Shown here one piece after another: positions 9,818 to 18,466 of a stretch of DNA of 64,000 nt. Position 1 is the stretch's first letter. Each line of letters begins with the position of its first letter. The DNA comes from DATJPR01 sp963843525. GTDB lineage: Bacteria; Bacteroidota; Ignavibacteria; UBA10030; UBA6906. The notes beneath the pieces are model-generated. The model was not told where the DNA came from, ran no database searches, and saw nothing but the letters and a program-made list of their open reading frames with translations. The stretch covers positions 713,095-777,094 of the forward strand of contig CAWJKM010000005.1 of NCBI GenBank assembly GCA_963843525.1. The letters run 5' to 3'. Position numbers and translations under genes: made by a program.

Positions 9818-10375
9818 ATGAAACTCAGTCCGCTGGATATCCGGAAACAGCAGTTCAAAAAGCTCATGCGAGGGTATGATCCCGTTGAGGTCGACACGTT
9901 CCTGGAGATGGTTGCCCAGGACATGGAGGAGATCCTCAAACAAATGAGGGATTCACGCGAGAAAGAGATTCATTATGAAACTCAGCTCGGCGACTACAAA
10001 CAGATTGAGAAAACGCTTCAACAAACGCTGCTTCAGGCACAAGAGGTCACCGGAAAAACCTATGAATCTGCCCGTCGCGAAGCGGAGCTGATTGTCAAGG
10101 AAGCGGAATCCCGTGCCGCCGCAATTCTCGATTCGGGAAACAGGGAACTCTCCAAACTGAGTAACGAGATCTCGGAACTGAAAGTCCGCCGTGAGTCGCT
10201 GGTGGGGCGGCTGCGCGTTCTCCTGAGCTCGGAGCTCGATCTGCTGAAAGCAATGGATACCGGCGGAGGCGAATCGGTCGACCCGTCCCCCTCCCTGGGC
10301 TCGGGCAAGGATCACCTTGACGTTGACGCAATCATGAAATCCATCGAACATGACAGAACTGCGCAAGCACATTGA
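9818..10375 (+). CDS. divIVA: DivIVA-domain protein
   Basis: 185 residues. DivIVA proteins bind curved membrane at division sites or poles and recruit partners. The N-terminal domain is clear (LSPLDIRKQQFKKLMRGYDPVEVDTFLE, with the membrane-contact loop near residues 15-20). About 80 residues of coiled coil follow, then an acidic low-complexity tail. AGGAGG sits 7 bases before the ATG. It overlaps the next gene (pnp) by 26 bases, which suggests translational coupling. DivIVA is best known from Gram-positives, but short versions occur in many other phyla. Confidence 0.88.
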   Translation: MKLSPLDIRKQQFKKLMRGYDPVEVDTFLEMVAQDMEEILKQMRDSREKEIHYETQLGDYKQIEKTLQQTLLQAQEVTGKTYESARREAELIVKEAESRAAAILDSGNRELSKLSNEISELKVRRESLVGRLRVLLSSELDLLKAMDTGGGESVDPSPSLGSGKDHLDVDAIMKSIEHDRTAQAH

Positions 10376-11171
10376 TGAATCGCTGAAGTTTCTCCGTACG
10401 CGGACCAGGATGGAGCCGAAGATCGGCATCATCCTGGGCACCGGTTTGGGGGGACTTGCGAAGGAGATCCAGGCGGAAACAGTAATCGACTACGGAGAGA
10501 TTCCGCATTTTCCGCTTTCCACCGTCGAGTCGCATCACGGGAAATTGATCTTCGGGAAATTGGAAGGGAAAAACGTCGTCGCGATGCAGGGGAGGTTCCA
10601 TTACTATGAAGGGTATACTCTCCAGCAGGTATCCTTCCCGGTTCGCGTCATGAAATTCCTCGGTGTTGAGACGCTTCTCATCTCGAATGCGGCGGGAGGG
10701 ATGAACCCGAATTTCAGACGGGGAAGCATTATGATCATCACGGACCACATCAATCTTCTCGGTGACAATCCGCTTATCGGGCAGAACGATGACACGCTTG
10801 GTCCGCGCTTCCCGGATATGTCGCAGCCGTATCACCGTGAGCTGATCGCACTCGCCGAGCAGGTGGCACTTGACCTCAAGATCAAGACGGAACGCGGCGT
10901 CTTCGTGGCGGTGCCCGGTCCGAATCTCGAAACACGGGCCGAGTACAGATTCCTTCGTTTCATCGGCGCGGATGCCGTCGGGATGTCGACCGTTCCGGAA
11001 GACATTGTCGCGAATCACATGGGGATCAGAGTCCTCGGTTTCTCGATTATCACCGATGAATGTTTCCCGGATTCTTTGCAGCCGGCCAATGTCGATGAGA
11101 TCATCGCCGTGGCAAATGCGACGGAACCGAAGCTGACGGCGATTATGAGAGCGGTGGTGGAGAAGGTTTGA
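10350..11171 (+). CDS. punA: Purine-nucleoside phosphorylase, trimeric PNP type
   Basis: 273 residues. It phosphorolyses purine ribonucleosides and deoxyribonucleosides to free base and sugar 1-phosphate (salvage). Diagnostic blocks: IILGTGLGG at the N-terminus, VAMQGRFHYYEGY, SNAAGGMNP and MSTVPEDIVANHMGI (the purine-binding part). The substrate-contact Asn is not the usual sequence here: FSIITDECF replaces the common SLITNKA, so base specificity may differ (inference). It overlaps divIVA by 26 bases. A long heptamer array starts only about 10 bases after its stop. Confidence 0.9.
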   Translation: MTELRKHIDESLKFLRTRTRMEPKIGIILGTGLGGLAKEIQAETVIDYGEIPHFPLSTVESHHGKLIFGKLEGKNVVAMQGRFHYYEGYTLQQVSFPVRVMKFLGVETLLISNAAGGMNPNFRRGSIMIITDHINLLGDNPLIGQNDDTLGPRFPDMSQPYHRELIALAEQVALDLKIKTERGVFVAVPGPNLETRAEYRFLRFIGADAVGMSTVPEDIVANHMGIRVLGFSIITDECFPDSLQPANVDEIIAVANATEPKLTAIMRAVVEKV

Positions 11172-11179
11172 AAAGCCGA

Positions 11180-11322
11180 AAACAGTGGACAGTAGACAGT
11201 AGACAGTGGACAGTAGACAGTGGACAGTAGACAGTAAACAGTGGACAGCGGACAGTGCACAGTAAAGAGTGCACAGCATCCGATTTCTTCTTACTTCCTA
11301 CGTCTTACGTCCTACTTCCCAC
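11180..11322. repeat. Two adjacent heptamer arrays (ACAGTAG and TTCCTAC families)
   Basis: 11180-11276 holds about thirteen tandem 7-bp units of the form ACAGTRG/ACAGTAA. After 8 bases, 11285-11322 holds about five units of TTCCTAC/GTCTTAC/GTCCTAC. The arrays fill most of the gap between pnp and ileS. The second family recurs at 50051-50085 and near 63940, sharing the string TACGTCCTACTTC. Confidence 0.9.
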
Positions 11323-11358
11323 TTTTTACTCTGGGTAATTTCTAATTTGAGAAAGTAG

Positions 11359-14300
11359 ATGGCGTTTAAGGAACTTACCGACAAGCTGTCGTACCCTTCC
11401 ATGGAGAAAGAAATCCTCCGCTTCTGGAAGGAACATGACATATTCTCGAAAAGCATAACCAGCAGGGAGGGAAAGCCGGGGTTTACCTTCTATGAGGGTC
11501 CGCCGACGGCGAATGGCCGTCCCGGGATCCACCACGTCATGGCGCGGACTCTGAAAGACCTGGTCTGCCGGTACAAGACGATGAAAGGATTCCAGGTCCA
11601 CCGGAAAGCCGGGTGGGACACCCACGGACTCCCTGTCGAAATCGAAGTCGAGAAGCAGCTCGGCTTCAAGCACAAAGACGACATCGTGAAGTACGGCGTG
11701 GCCGAGTTCAACGCGAAATGCCGCGAGTCGGTGTGGAAGTACAAGGCCGACTGGGAAAAGATGACCGAGGAGATGGGATACTGGGTCGATCTCCGTCACC
11801 CCTACGTGACATTCGAGAACGACTATATCGAATCGATCTGGTGGGCACTGAAAAGGTTTTACGACGAAGGGATGATGTACAAGGGGTACAAGATCCAACC
11901 GTACTGCCCGCGCTGTGAAACCCCGCTCTCGTCCCATGAAGTCTCGCTCGGCTACCAGGATGTGAAAGACCAGAGCGTCTACGTGAGAATGCGGCTGAAG
12001 GACGACCCCGCCACGTCGTTTCTGGTCTGGACGACCACTCCATGGACGCTGATTTCGAACGTCGCTCTGGCGGTGGGGCCGGATGTCGACTATGTGAAGG
12101 TTTCCCAAAACGGGGAGAACCTGATTCTCGCAGAAGCACGCCTGTCCGTGCTCGAAGGCGAGTACACCGTCGCTCAGCGGTATAAAGGATCCGATCTTGC
12201 GGGCAGGGAGTACGAAAGGCTCTATTCCTACCACCCGGTTGACAAAAAGGCTTTCTATGTTGTCACGACCGATTTCGTGACCATCCAGGACGGTACCGGT
12301 ATCGTCCACATGGCACCTGCCTACGGCGAGGATGATTATCAGGCCGGACAGAAATACGACCTTCCGACCATTCACCCGGTGAACAAGAGCGGTGAATTCG
12401 GGGCCGACGTCCCTGATTTTCAGGGGAAGTTTGTCAAAGATGCCGATCATGACATCATCCGGGACCTGAAAGCCCGGAAGATCCTCTATAAGAAAGAGAC
12501 CATCACCCACAGTTATCCGCACTGCTGGCGATGCAACACACCGTTGCTCTACTATGCCCGCGAATCCTGGTACATCCGGACCACGAGCTTCGCCAAAAGG
12601 ATGATCGAGCTCAATAGAACCATCAATTGGGTGCCGCCCGAAATGGGGGAAGGGCGCTTCGGCAACTGGCTCGAGGAAAACAAGGACTGGGCGCTTTCCC
12701 GGGACCGGTTTTGGGGGACACCGCTCCCCGTTTGGATCTGTGATGAGTGCGGGAAGCAGAAATGCGTCGGGAGCATCGCGGAGTTGAAGGAAGGCAGCAA
12801 CGTTTCCGAGCCGATCGATCTGCACAAGCCGTATGTCGACGGGGTGACGTTTCCCTGCACCTGTGGCGGAACCATGAAGCGGGTGCCGGAGTTGATCGAC
12901 GTCTGGTTCGATTCCGGTGCGATGCCGTTCGCTCAATGGCATTATCCCTTCGAGAACAGGGAACGGATAGAATCCGGCGAACAGTACCCTGCGGATTTCA
13001 TCTGCGAAGGGATCGATCAGACGCGCGGCTGGTTCTACTCGCTCCACGCGATCGGGACGTTCCTGTTCGATAAGCCGGCGTACATGACCGTGATGGTCAA
13101 CGAATTGATCCTGGACAAAGACGGCCAGAAAATGTCGAAGTCGAAGGGGAACACGGTGAACCCATTCACCGTGATGACCCGCTTCGGGGCCGATACGACG
13201 CGGTGGTATTTGGTGACGACGAGCCCCCCGTGGCGCCCCACGAGTTTCGACGAGGAAGGCATGGTGGATGTTCAGCGGAAGTTCTTCGGAACTCTTGTGA
13301 ACACCTACGCGTTCTTTGCGCTATACGCCAACATCGACGGGTTCACCTATGCCGAGCCGCGGATTCCTGTGGCCGAACGGCCGGAGATCGACCGGTGGAT
13401 CGTCTCGGAGCTTCAGTCGCTCCTGCGGCGCTATACGGGATATATGGAAGCGTACGACGTCACCAAAGCGGCGCGGAGCGTCAGCGATTTCACCATCGAC
13501 CAGCTGTCGAACTGGTATGTGCGGCGGAACCGCCGCCGCTTCTGGAAGAGCGAAAAGGGGAAGGACAAAACGGCCGCGAACCAGACGTTGTATGAATGCC
13601 TCGACGTAATCGCAAAGATGACCGCCCCGTTTGCACCGTTCCTTGCCGAGGAACTTCACCGGAACCTGAACGAGGTCACGCATCTGGACCCCGCCGAGTC
13701 GGTGCATCTTTCCATGATGCCGGCGGTGGACCCGTCGATCATCAATCCCGAGCTCGAAGAGCGGATGGAGCGGGCGGAGAAGATCGTGATGCTGGTGCGT
13801 GCGATGCGCATGAAGTCGAATCTCAAAGTACGACAACCTTTGCGGCGCATCATTCTCCCCATCGCGGATGAGCATGAGCGCGAAGAGATCCGGCGGATGC
13901 AACGCGTGATCCTCGACGAAATTAATGTGAAGGCAATCGAGTACGTCACAGACGAATCGGGTCTCGTGCGGAAGAAGGCCAGGCCCAATTTCAAATCCCT
14001 GGGTCCGAAATTCGGCAAGTCGGTGCAGGCCGTTGCGGCGCGCATCAAGGAAATGTCATCGGCAGAGATCGCCGATCTTGAGGCGCTGGGGAATTTAGTC
14101 CTGGAAACGGCCGGTCAGCCGCGGACGATCGCCAGAGAGGATGTGGAGATCGTCCGGGAAGACATCCAGGGATGGCTTGTCGAATCGGACGGGGTGCTGA
14201 CTGTCGCTCTTGACACTACGCTCGACAATGAGCTCATTGCAGAGGGAGCGGCGCGGGAATTTGTCAATCGCCTCCAGAATATGCGTAAAGAGGCCGGTTT

Positions 14301-14502
14301 TGCAGTCACCGACAGGATCGGTATCTTCTGCGAAGCCCCTTCCGACATGCAGGCGATGCTGGAAAAAATGCGTTCATATATTCAATCCGAGACACTGGCT
14401 ACAGAACTCACGTTTGCTTTTCAGGACGGCGAATTTGCCTCCACGGTGGACCTCAATGGTGTCTCAGTCCGCGTGGGGATTGAACGGCGTCCTCAAGCAT
14501 AA
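11359..14502 (+). CDS. ileS: Isoleucyl-tRNA synthetase
   Basis: 1047 residues, class I synthetase that charges tRNA-Ile and edits valine. The HIGH-type motif is GRPGIHHVMARTLKD (about residue 55) and the second signature is KMSKSKGN (about 596). VWTTTPWTL marks the editing domain, and YPHCWRCNTPL and ICDECGKQKC are zinc-ribbon-like Cys pairs. Length and signature spacing resemble the IleS2 (eukaryote-like) class, which is often mupirocin-tolerant; that property is inferred only. It heads a tight string with dksA-like (26 bases), lspA (3 bases) and rluD (15 bases), an order common in Bacteroidota/Chlorobiota. Confidence 0.97.
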   Translation: MAFKELTDKLSYPSMEKEILRFWKEHDIFSKSITSREGKPGFTFYEGPPTANGRPGIHHVMARTLKDLVCRYKTMKGFQVHRKAGWDTHGLPVEIEVEKQLGFKHKDDIVKYGVAEFNAKCRESVWKYKADWEKMTEEMGYWVDLRHPYVTFENDYIESIWWALKRFYDEGMMYKGYKIQPYCPRCETPLSSHEVSLGYQDVKDQSVYVRMRLKDDPATSFLVWTTTPWTLISNVALAVGPDVDYVKVSQNGENLILAEARLSVLEGEYTVAQRYKGSDLAGREYERLYSYHPVDKKAFYVVTTDFVTIQDGTGIVHMAPAYGEDDYQAGQKYDLPTIHPVNKSGEFGADVPDFQGKFVKDADHDIIRDLKARKILYKKETITHSYPHCWRCNTPLLYYARESWYIRTTSFAKRMIELNRTINWVPPEMGEGRFGNWLEENKDWALSRDRFWGTPLPVWICDECGKQKCVGSIAELKEGSNVSEPIDLHKPYVDGVTFPCTCGGTMKRVPELIDVWFDSGAMPFAQWHYPFENRERIESGEQYPADFICEGIDQTRGWFYSLHAIGTFLFDKPAYMTVMVNELILDKDGQKMSKSKGNTVNPFTVMTRFGADTTRWYLVTTSPPWRPTSFDEEGMVDVQRKFFGTLVNTYAFFALYANIDGFTYAEPRIPVAERPEIDRWIVSELQSLLRRYTGYMEAYDVTKAARSVSDFTIDQLSNWYVRRNRRRFWKSEKGKDKTAANQTLYECLDVIAKMTAPFAPFLAEELHRNLNEVTHLDPAESVHLSMMPAVDPSIINPELEERMERAEKIVMLVRAMRMKSNLKVRQPLRRIILPIADEHEREEIRRMQRVILDEINVKAIEYVTDESGLVRKKARPNFKSLGPKFGKSVQAVAARIKEMSSAEIADLEALGNLVLETAGQPRTIAREDVEIVREDIQGWLVESDGVLTVALDTTLDNELIAEGAAREFVNRLQNMRKEAGFAVTDRIGIFCEAPSDMQAMLEKMRSYIQSETLATELTFAFQDGEFASTVDLNGVSVRVGIERRPQA

Positions 14503-14528
14503 CCCATTCAGAGGAGCGAAGAAGATCC

Positions 14529-15125
14529 ATGGCGACAAAGGGAAGCCGGACCGGGGGGAAGAAAACCACCCCGTCCAAAAAACGACCCGCCTCCCGCGTC
14601 AAGAAGACGGCGAAATCCACGGCCGTGCAGGCGAGGAGCTCGGCGGCCGGCGGCGCGAAAAGCAAGAAGACGGCTCCCGTGAAGAAGACGGGACCGGAAC
14701 GAAGAGAACCGACGGTGTATTCCGATACGGATTTGAAGACGTTCAGAGAAGAGATCCTTGCCAAGCGGAAGGAAACGCTCGACGAGCTCGACACGCTGAA
14801 GGAGAGCATGATGGATGTGACCACCGGCGAATATGTCAGCGAGAGTTCAAACTACTCGCTGCACATGGAGCAGGGCACCGACGCGATGGAACGGGAGAAG
14901 ACGTTTCTCTTTGCTTCGCGCAGCAGCAAATATGTGAACCAGCTCGATGATGCGCTTGCCCGTATCGATGCCAAGACCTACGGGGTCTGTCGCATCTGCG
15001 GTCTTCTGGTCCCCAAGGCGCGTCTCGAAGCGGTCCCGACGGCCCAGACATGCGCCGAATACAAGAACACCGGAAATCCCTGCGAACGCGGCAGGCTGGC
15101 TCTCGCAAAGAAAAAGGGAGTGTAA
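14529..15125 (+). CDS. TraR/DksA-family zinc-finger protein with Lys-rich N-terminal tail
   Basis: 198 residues. DksA-family proteins bind RNA polymerase and modulate initiation, often with ppGpp. The first ~60 residues are a basic, Lys/Ser/Ala-rich tail (KKTTPSKKRPASRVKKTAK). A helical coiled-coil segment follows, then the zinc finger YGVCRICGLLVPKARLEAVP...CAEYKNTGNPC. The first CxxC is intact. The second pair is spaced C-x8-C instead of the usual CxxC, so the zinc site is altered. The tail could contact nucleic acid (inference). It belongs to the ileS-lspA-rluD string. Confidence 0.85.
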   Translation: MATKGSRTGGKKTTPSKKRPASRVKKTAKSTAVQARSSAAGGAKSKKTAPVKKTGPERREPTVYSDTDLKTFREEILAKRKETLDELDTLKESMMDVTTGEYVSESSNYSLHMEQGTDAMEREKTFLFASRSSKYVNQLDDALARIDAKTYGVCRICGLLVPKARLEAVPTAQTCAEYKNTGNPCERGRLALAKKKGV

Positions 15126-15128
15126 CGC

Positions 15129-15740
15129 GTGCGCGTCCTCCTGATGACACTGGGAATCGTCATTTCCGATCAGTGCGCAAAGCTGCTGGTGCGCGGGATC
15201 GCCGTTCCTTCACTCGGCATCGCCTGGCCGGGTCTCCCGTACGGGATCAGCCGCCAGGTCATGGGAGATTTTCTCCGGTTGACGTACGTCGAAAATCCCG
15301 GGATGGCCTTCGGCATCGATGTCGGTGGGAAACCGTTGTTTGCCCTGATTTCCATTGTGGCAAGCGCCGCCATCCTTTTCTATCTCTACAAAGTCCGCCG
15401 CGAACGGCTGGGCTTCCGCATTGCCCTGGCAATGATCCTCGGGGGAGCAGTCGGAAATCTCGTCGACCGCGTATTCTACGGCGTGTTGTTCGATCATGCC
15501 CCGCTGTTCTACGGGAAGGTCGTCGATTTTATCGACGTTGACTTCTTCAATATCAACCTTGGGTTCTACCATTTTCACCGGTGGCCGGTCTTTAACATTG
15601 CAGACGCCTGCGTGACCGTCGGTGTTATCCTGGTTTTCTTCTTTCATCGGACGGCGGTGGCAACCAGCGGACAGGTCGTCGGGGATGCCGTCGCGTCAAC
15701 GCCAGCGGGCACGCACGAAGCACCGGTGAGCAAACACTGA
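15129..15740 (+). CDS. lspA: Lipoprotein signal peptidase (signal peptidase II)
   Basis: 203 residues, inner-membrane aspartic protease that removes signal peptides from prolipoproteins. Four hydrophobic segments can be seen. The conserved blocks are VENPGMAFGI, GGAVGNLVDR (first catalytic Asp), VVDFIDVDF and FNIADACVTVG (second catalytic Asp). The start is GTG at 15129, 3 bases after the dksA-like stop, with AGGGAG upstream inside that gene. It is longer than the usual 160-170 residues because of an insert before VVDFIDVDF and a polar C-terminal tail. Confidence 0.95.
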   Translation: MRVLLMTLGIVISDQCAKLLVRGIAVPSLGIAWPGLPYGISRQVMGDFLRLTYVENPGMAFGIDVGGKPLFALISIVASAAILFYLYKVRRERLGFRIALAMILGGAVGNLVDRVFYGVLFDHAPLFYGKVVDFIDVDFFNINLGFYHFHRWPVFNIADACVTVGVILVFFFHRTAVATSGQVVGDAVASTPAGTHEAPVSKH

Positions 15741-15755
15741 CTCCTCCGGGTTCGC

Positions 15756-16742
15756 ATGTCTTATGAATTCGAGATTGTCGTTCCTGCGGGAAAGAAAAAG
15801 GAACGCCTCGATACCTTCCTCACCTCGCACGTCGAAAACGCCACCAGGTCAAAAGTCCAGAAGGCCATCAGGAATGGCACGGTTATCGTCGACGGGGAGA
15901 CGGTTCGCCCAAGCCATATCGTCGCACCCGGTGAAGTCATCCACATCACCCTCCCGAAGCCTCCGCCCCAGACCGCCGCACCGGAAGATATCCCGCTCGA
16001 AATCGTCTACGAGGATGCGGATCTTCTCGTCGTGAACAAGCCCGCCGGGATGGTGGTGCACCCGGCCCATGGGAACTACCACGGGACCCTCGTCAACGCC
16101 CTGCTTCACTACGTCCGTTCCCTCTCGACACTGAACGATGCCTCCATTCGTCCGGGCATTGTTCACCGGCTCGACAAAGACACCTCCGGACTTCTCGTCG
16201 TGGCAAAAAACGACGTCACCCATGCGCGGCTCGCGAAACAATTCTCCACGAGAACCATCTCCCGTGAGTATTACGCAATTGTCTGGGGCCTCTTCTCAGA
16301 GGCGACAGGAGTGATCGAAGCGGAGCTCGGGAGGTCGAAATCGGACCGCAAGAAAATGGCGGTCGTGAAAGAGGGGAAGAAAGCGATCACCCGCTATGAA
16401 GTGATCAAAGAGTACGAATATCTGTCGCTCGTTCGCCTGCATCTCCTCACCGGGCGGACCCACCAGATCCGTGTCCACCTCGCCCATATCAACCACCCTG
16501 TCTTTGGCGATCCGACCTACAACGGGCGGCACCTTGTCGCGGGTCCGGGAACTCCGCGACAGAAGGCCGAAGTGGAACGGTTGCTCCACATCATCCCCCG
16601 CCAGGCGCTTCACGCGAAGACGCTCGTGTTCGTCCACCCGGCAACGGGAGAAAAAGTATCGTTTGATTCGGAATTGCCGGAAGATATGAAGGAAGTTCTT
16701 GAAGAGATCGGGAAGGTACAGCAGGGGGCGAACAAAAGATGA
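15756..16742 (+). CDS. rluD: RluA/RluD family 23S rRNA pseudouridine synthase
   Basis: 328 residues. N-terminal S4 RNA-binding domain (residues 10-80: RLDTFLTSHV, VQKAIRNGTVIVDGE). The catalytic domain has the HRLDKDTSGLLVVAKN motif with the catalytic Asp, then LLTGRTHQIRVHLAHINHPVFGD. The S4 domain and length fit RluD, which modifies helix 69 of 23S rRNA. It follows lspA directly, a conserved pairing in many bacteria. It converges on the toast-rack gene with only 12 bases between the stops. Confidence 0.93.
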   Translation: MSYEFEIVVPAGKKKERLDTFLTSHVENATRSKVQKAIRNGTVIVDGETVRPSHIVAPGEVIHITLPKPPPQTAAPEDIPLEIVYEDADLLVVNKPAGMVVHPAHGNYHGTLVNALLHYVRSLSTLNDASIRPGIVHRLDKDTSGLLVVAKNDVTHARLAKQFSTRTISREYYAIVWGLFSEATGVIEAELGRSKSDRKKMAVVKEGKKAITRYEVIKEYEYLSLVRLHLLTGRTHQIRVHLAHINHPVFGDPTYNGRHLVAGPGTPRQKAEVERLLHIIPRQALHAKTLVFVHPATGEKVSFDSELPEDMKEVLEEIGKVQQGANKR

Positions 16743-16754
16743 AGGAATGCGGGG

Positions 16755-17630
16755 CTACTCCGAGCGCTTGATCCTGACACTGCCGACACCGGATTCCACG
16801 CGGATAATCATTTTTCCCTTGGCACTCTCATAGTTGGAGCTTACGTACTCGTTGTCGCCCGACGCAGAAAAATCATCCGCGCATTCGATCCGGGAGATCC
16901 AGTTTTTCTCATAGAGGACGCGTGCGCCGATCGATGAGGGAATGACCATGGTCAGAATCCCCATCCCCACCTGGACATCCACATCCACTTCGTGGGCGGG
17001 CTCCCCGCCGAAATCGAGCTTGAATGTTCCAACACCGCCCTGGAAGCGGAAGTGGCGGAAGTTCGCATTGCCCAGGTTTCTGCCTTCGAACTTGCTGACA
17101 CCGGCCTCAATGTTCATGTTCTCGATGGTGGAACGGTTGGGCTCGTCAAACGCCAGACAGACATCGCTCGCCCCGGTGGAAAGATTCAGATCCTTTACCT
17201 GCAGACCCGAAAGATTGATATCACCCTTTCCAATCCCGAGCTCGATATCGAACGAAATCGGAAGCGCATCGCAAAAGCGGATAGCCCACTCACCGCTCTT
17301 CAGGTTCGCGAAATGAAGGCGCGCGCGCTGACCTTCATCGTTGTACGAATCACCCTCCCCCAGGGTGAGATCCATATAGCCCACCCTGTTCCGGACCAAA
17401 TAATCGTAGGTAAATTCTCCGGTCTGTTGCTTCTTGCTCTCCATGACCGCGACCTTCGCGGGCTCCCCCTGCGCGATGTGGAGAGAACCAAATGAGGCAT
17501 TGAGGACGACCTTGAGCTCCTTCTCAGTCGTCCGCCCGATTTCTTTGGTCTCTTGAGCCCGCAGTACGCCGCCGGAGACAAAGACGACCACTGCGAGGAG
17601 CGCCGTAGTATTGGAGAGGTGATAGTTCAT
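16755..17630 (-). CDS. Exported toast-rack-domain protein
   Basis: 291 residues. The signal peptide (TTALLAVVVFVSGGVLRAQ) is followed by repetitive short beta-strand segments, as in the toast-rack/DUF2154 or DUF4097-like beta-helix fold: NLSTGASDVCLAF, IEAGVSKFEGRNL, FQGGVGTFKLDFGG, VQVGMGILTMVIP, VESGVGSVRIKR. In Gram-positives, LiaF-type proteins with this fold sense envelope stress with a partner. Here it sits 92 bases downstream of an ECF sigma factor on the same strand and may be that sigma's target or modulator (inference). No membrane anchor is seen after the signal peptide, so it is probably periplasmic. Confidence 0.75.
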   Translation of the reverse strand: MNYHLSNTTALLAVVVFVSGGVLRAQETKEIGRTTEKELKVVLNASFGSLHIAQGEPAKVAVMESKKQQTGEFTYDYLVRNRVGYMDLTLGEGDSYNDEGQRARLHFANLKSGEWAIRFCDALPISFDIELGIGKGDINLSGLQVKDLNLSTGASDVCLAFDEPNRSTIENMNIEAGVSKFEGRNLGNANFRHFRFQGGVGTFKLDFGGEPAHEVDVDVQVGMGILTMVIPSSIGARVLYEKNWISRIECADDFSASGDNEYVSSNYESAKGKMIIRVESGVGSVRIKRSE

Positions 17631-17722
17631 GGCGTTTTACAATTCCTCTACTACAGGATACGAGAGTTCTCTTCGCTTGTTGCAAAAAATGCGGTCAATG
17701 GGGGCGAAGTCTGAAATACCTG

Positions 17723-18370
17723 TCAATAATGCCGAATTCGATGCCGAAGTTGCCTGTAGAGGAGCTCTCTGGCCCGAAAAATGTGCGCTTTGACCGTCCC
17801 AATCGGGAGTTTCAGCATATCTGCGATCTCTTCGTAGCTCTTCTCCTGCACATGCCTGAGCTCGATGACTCGTTTGTACTTGTCCGGAAGCTGGGCAATG
17901 GCCTCCCGTAAGAGGGCTGCCCGCTGGCCGCTGATGAGCTCCTGATCGGCTTCGTATTCCTCGTCAGGGAGCTCAAATGCGTACTCGCTATCCTTGGCGT
18001 CGATCGGCTTATTGATCGAATACGCCTGGAGTTTCTTCTTCCGGATATAGTCAATGCTGTTATTGGTGGCGATTTTGTACAGCCAGGTCGAAAACGCGTA
18101 TTCATCGTTGAATTTCGAGAGCGAACTGAATGCCTTGATGAAGGCTTCCTGGGTCAGGTCCTCCACTTGCTCACGTTCATGAACCATTTTGTAAATGAAG
18201 TTGAAGATGGCATCATGATACTTCTTCATGAGCCTCTCGTAGGCAGTTTCGTCTCCTTTGAGGGCTCGCTGGATGATTTCAGAATCTTCTGAGCGGGACT
18301 CTTGCCGGCGCTGTTCGCGGGGAGTGATGGTGGGGTGGGAAGGGGTATGTTGCTTTGCAGATCGAGGCAT
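17723..18370 (-). CDS. ECF-type RNA polymerase sigma factor
   Basis: 215 residues. Region 2 (AYERLMKKYHDAIFNFIYKMV, VEDLTQEAFIKAFSSL, FSTWLYKIATNNSIDYIRKKK) and region 4 (LPDKYKRVIELRHVQEKSYEEIADMLKLPIGTVKAHIFRARELL) are both complete, with no region 1 or 3, which defines the ECF class. The N-terminus carries about 30 polar residues. There is no anti-sigma gene of recognisable type next to it; the downstream neighbour is the exported toast-rack protein. The ATG at 18370 has no Shine-Dalgarno and lies about 3 bases after a predicted transcript start. Confidence 0.93.
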   Translation of the reverse strand: MPRSAKQHTPSHPTITPREQRRQESRSEDSEIIQRALKGDETAYERLMKKYHDAIFNFIYKMVHEREQVEDLTQEAFIKAFSSLSKFNDEYAFSTWLYKIATNNSIDYIRKKKLQAYSINKPIDAKDSEYAFELPDEEYEADQELISGQRAALLREAIAQLPDKYKRVIELRHVQEKSYEEIADMLKLPIGTVKAHIFRARELLYRQLRHRIRHY

Positions 18371-18379
18371 AACACGGTG

Positions 18380-18408
18380 AATGTACCCAAATACGAGGGA
18401 AGTAGCAA
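18380..18408 (-). promoter_or_regulatory. Sigma70-like promoter of the ECF sigma gene
   Basis: On the minus strand, TTGCTA (18403-18408), a 17-base spacer and TACATT (18380-18385). The transcript would start near 18373, essentially at the ATG (18370), which predicts a leaderless or nearly leaderless message. Confidence 0.5.
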
Positions 18409-18466
18409 GGAATTCGCGGAAACGCGGCCGGGTTGATTCCTCTTCACGAAATCCTTACGTTCGATT

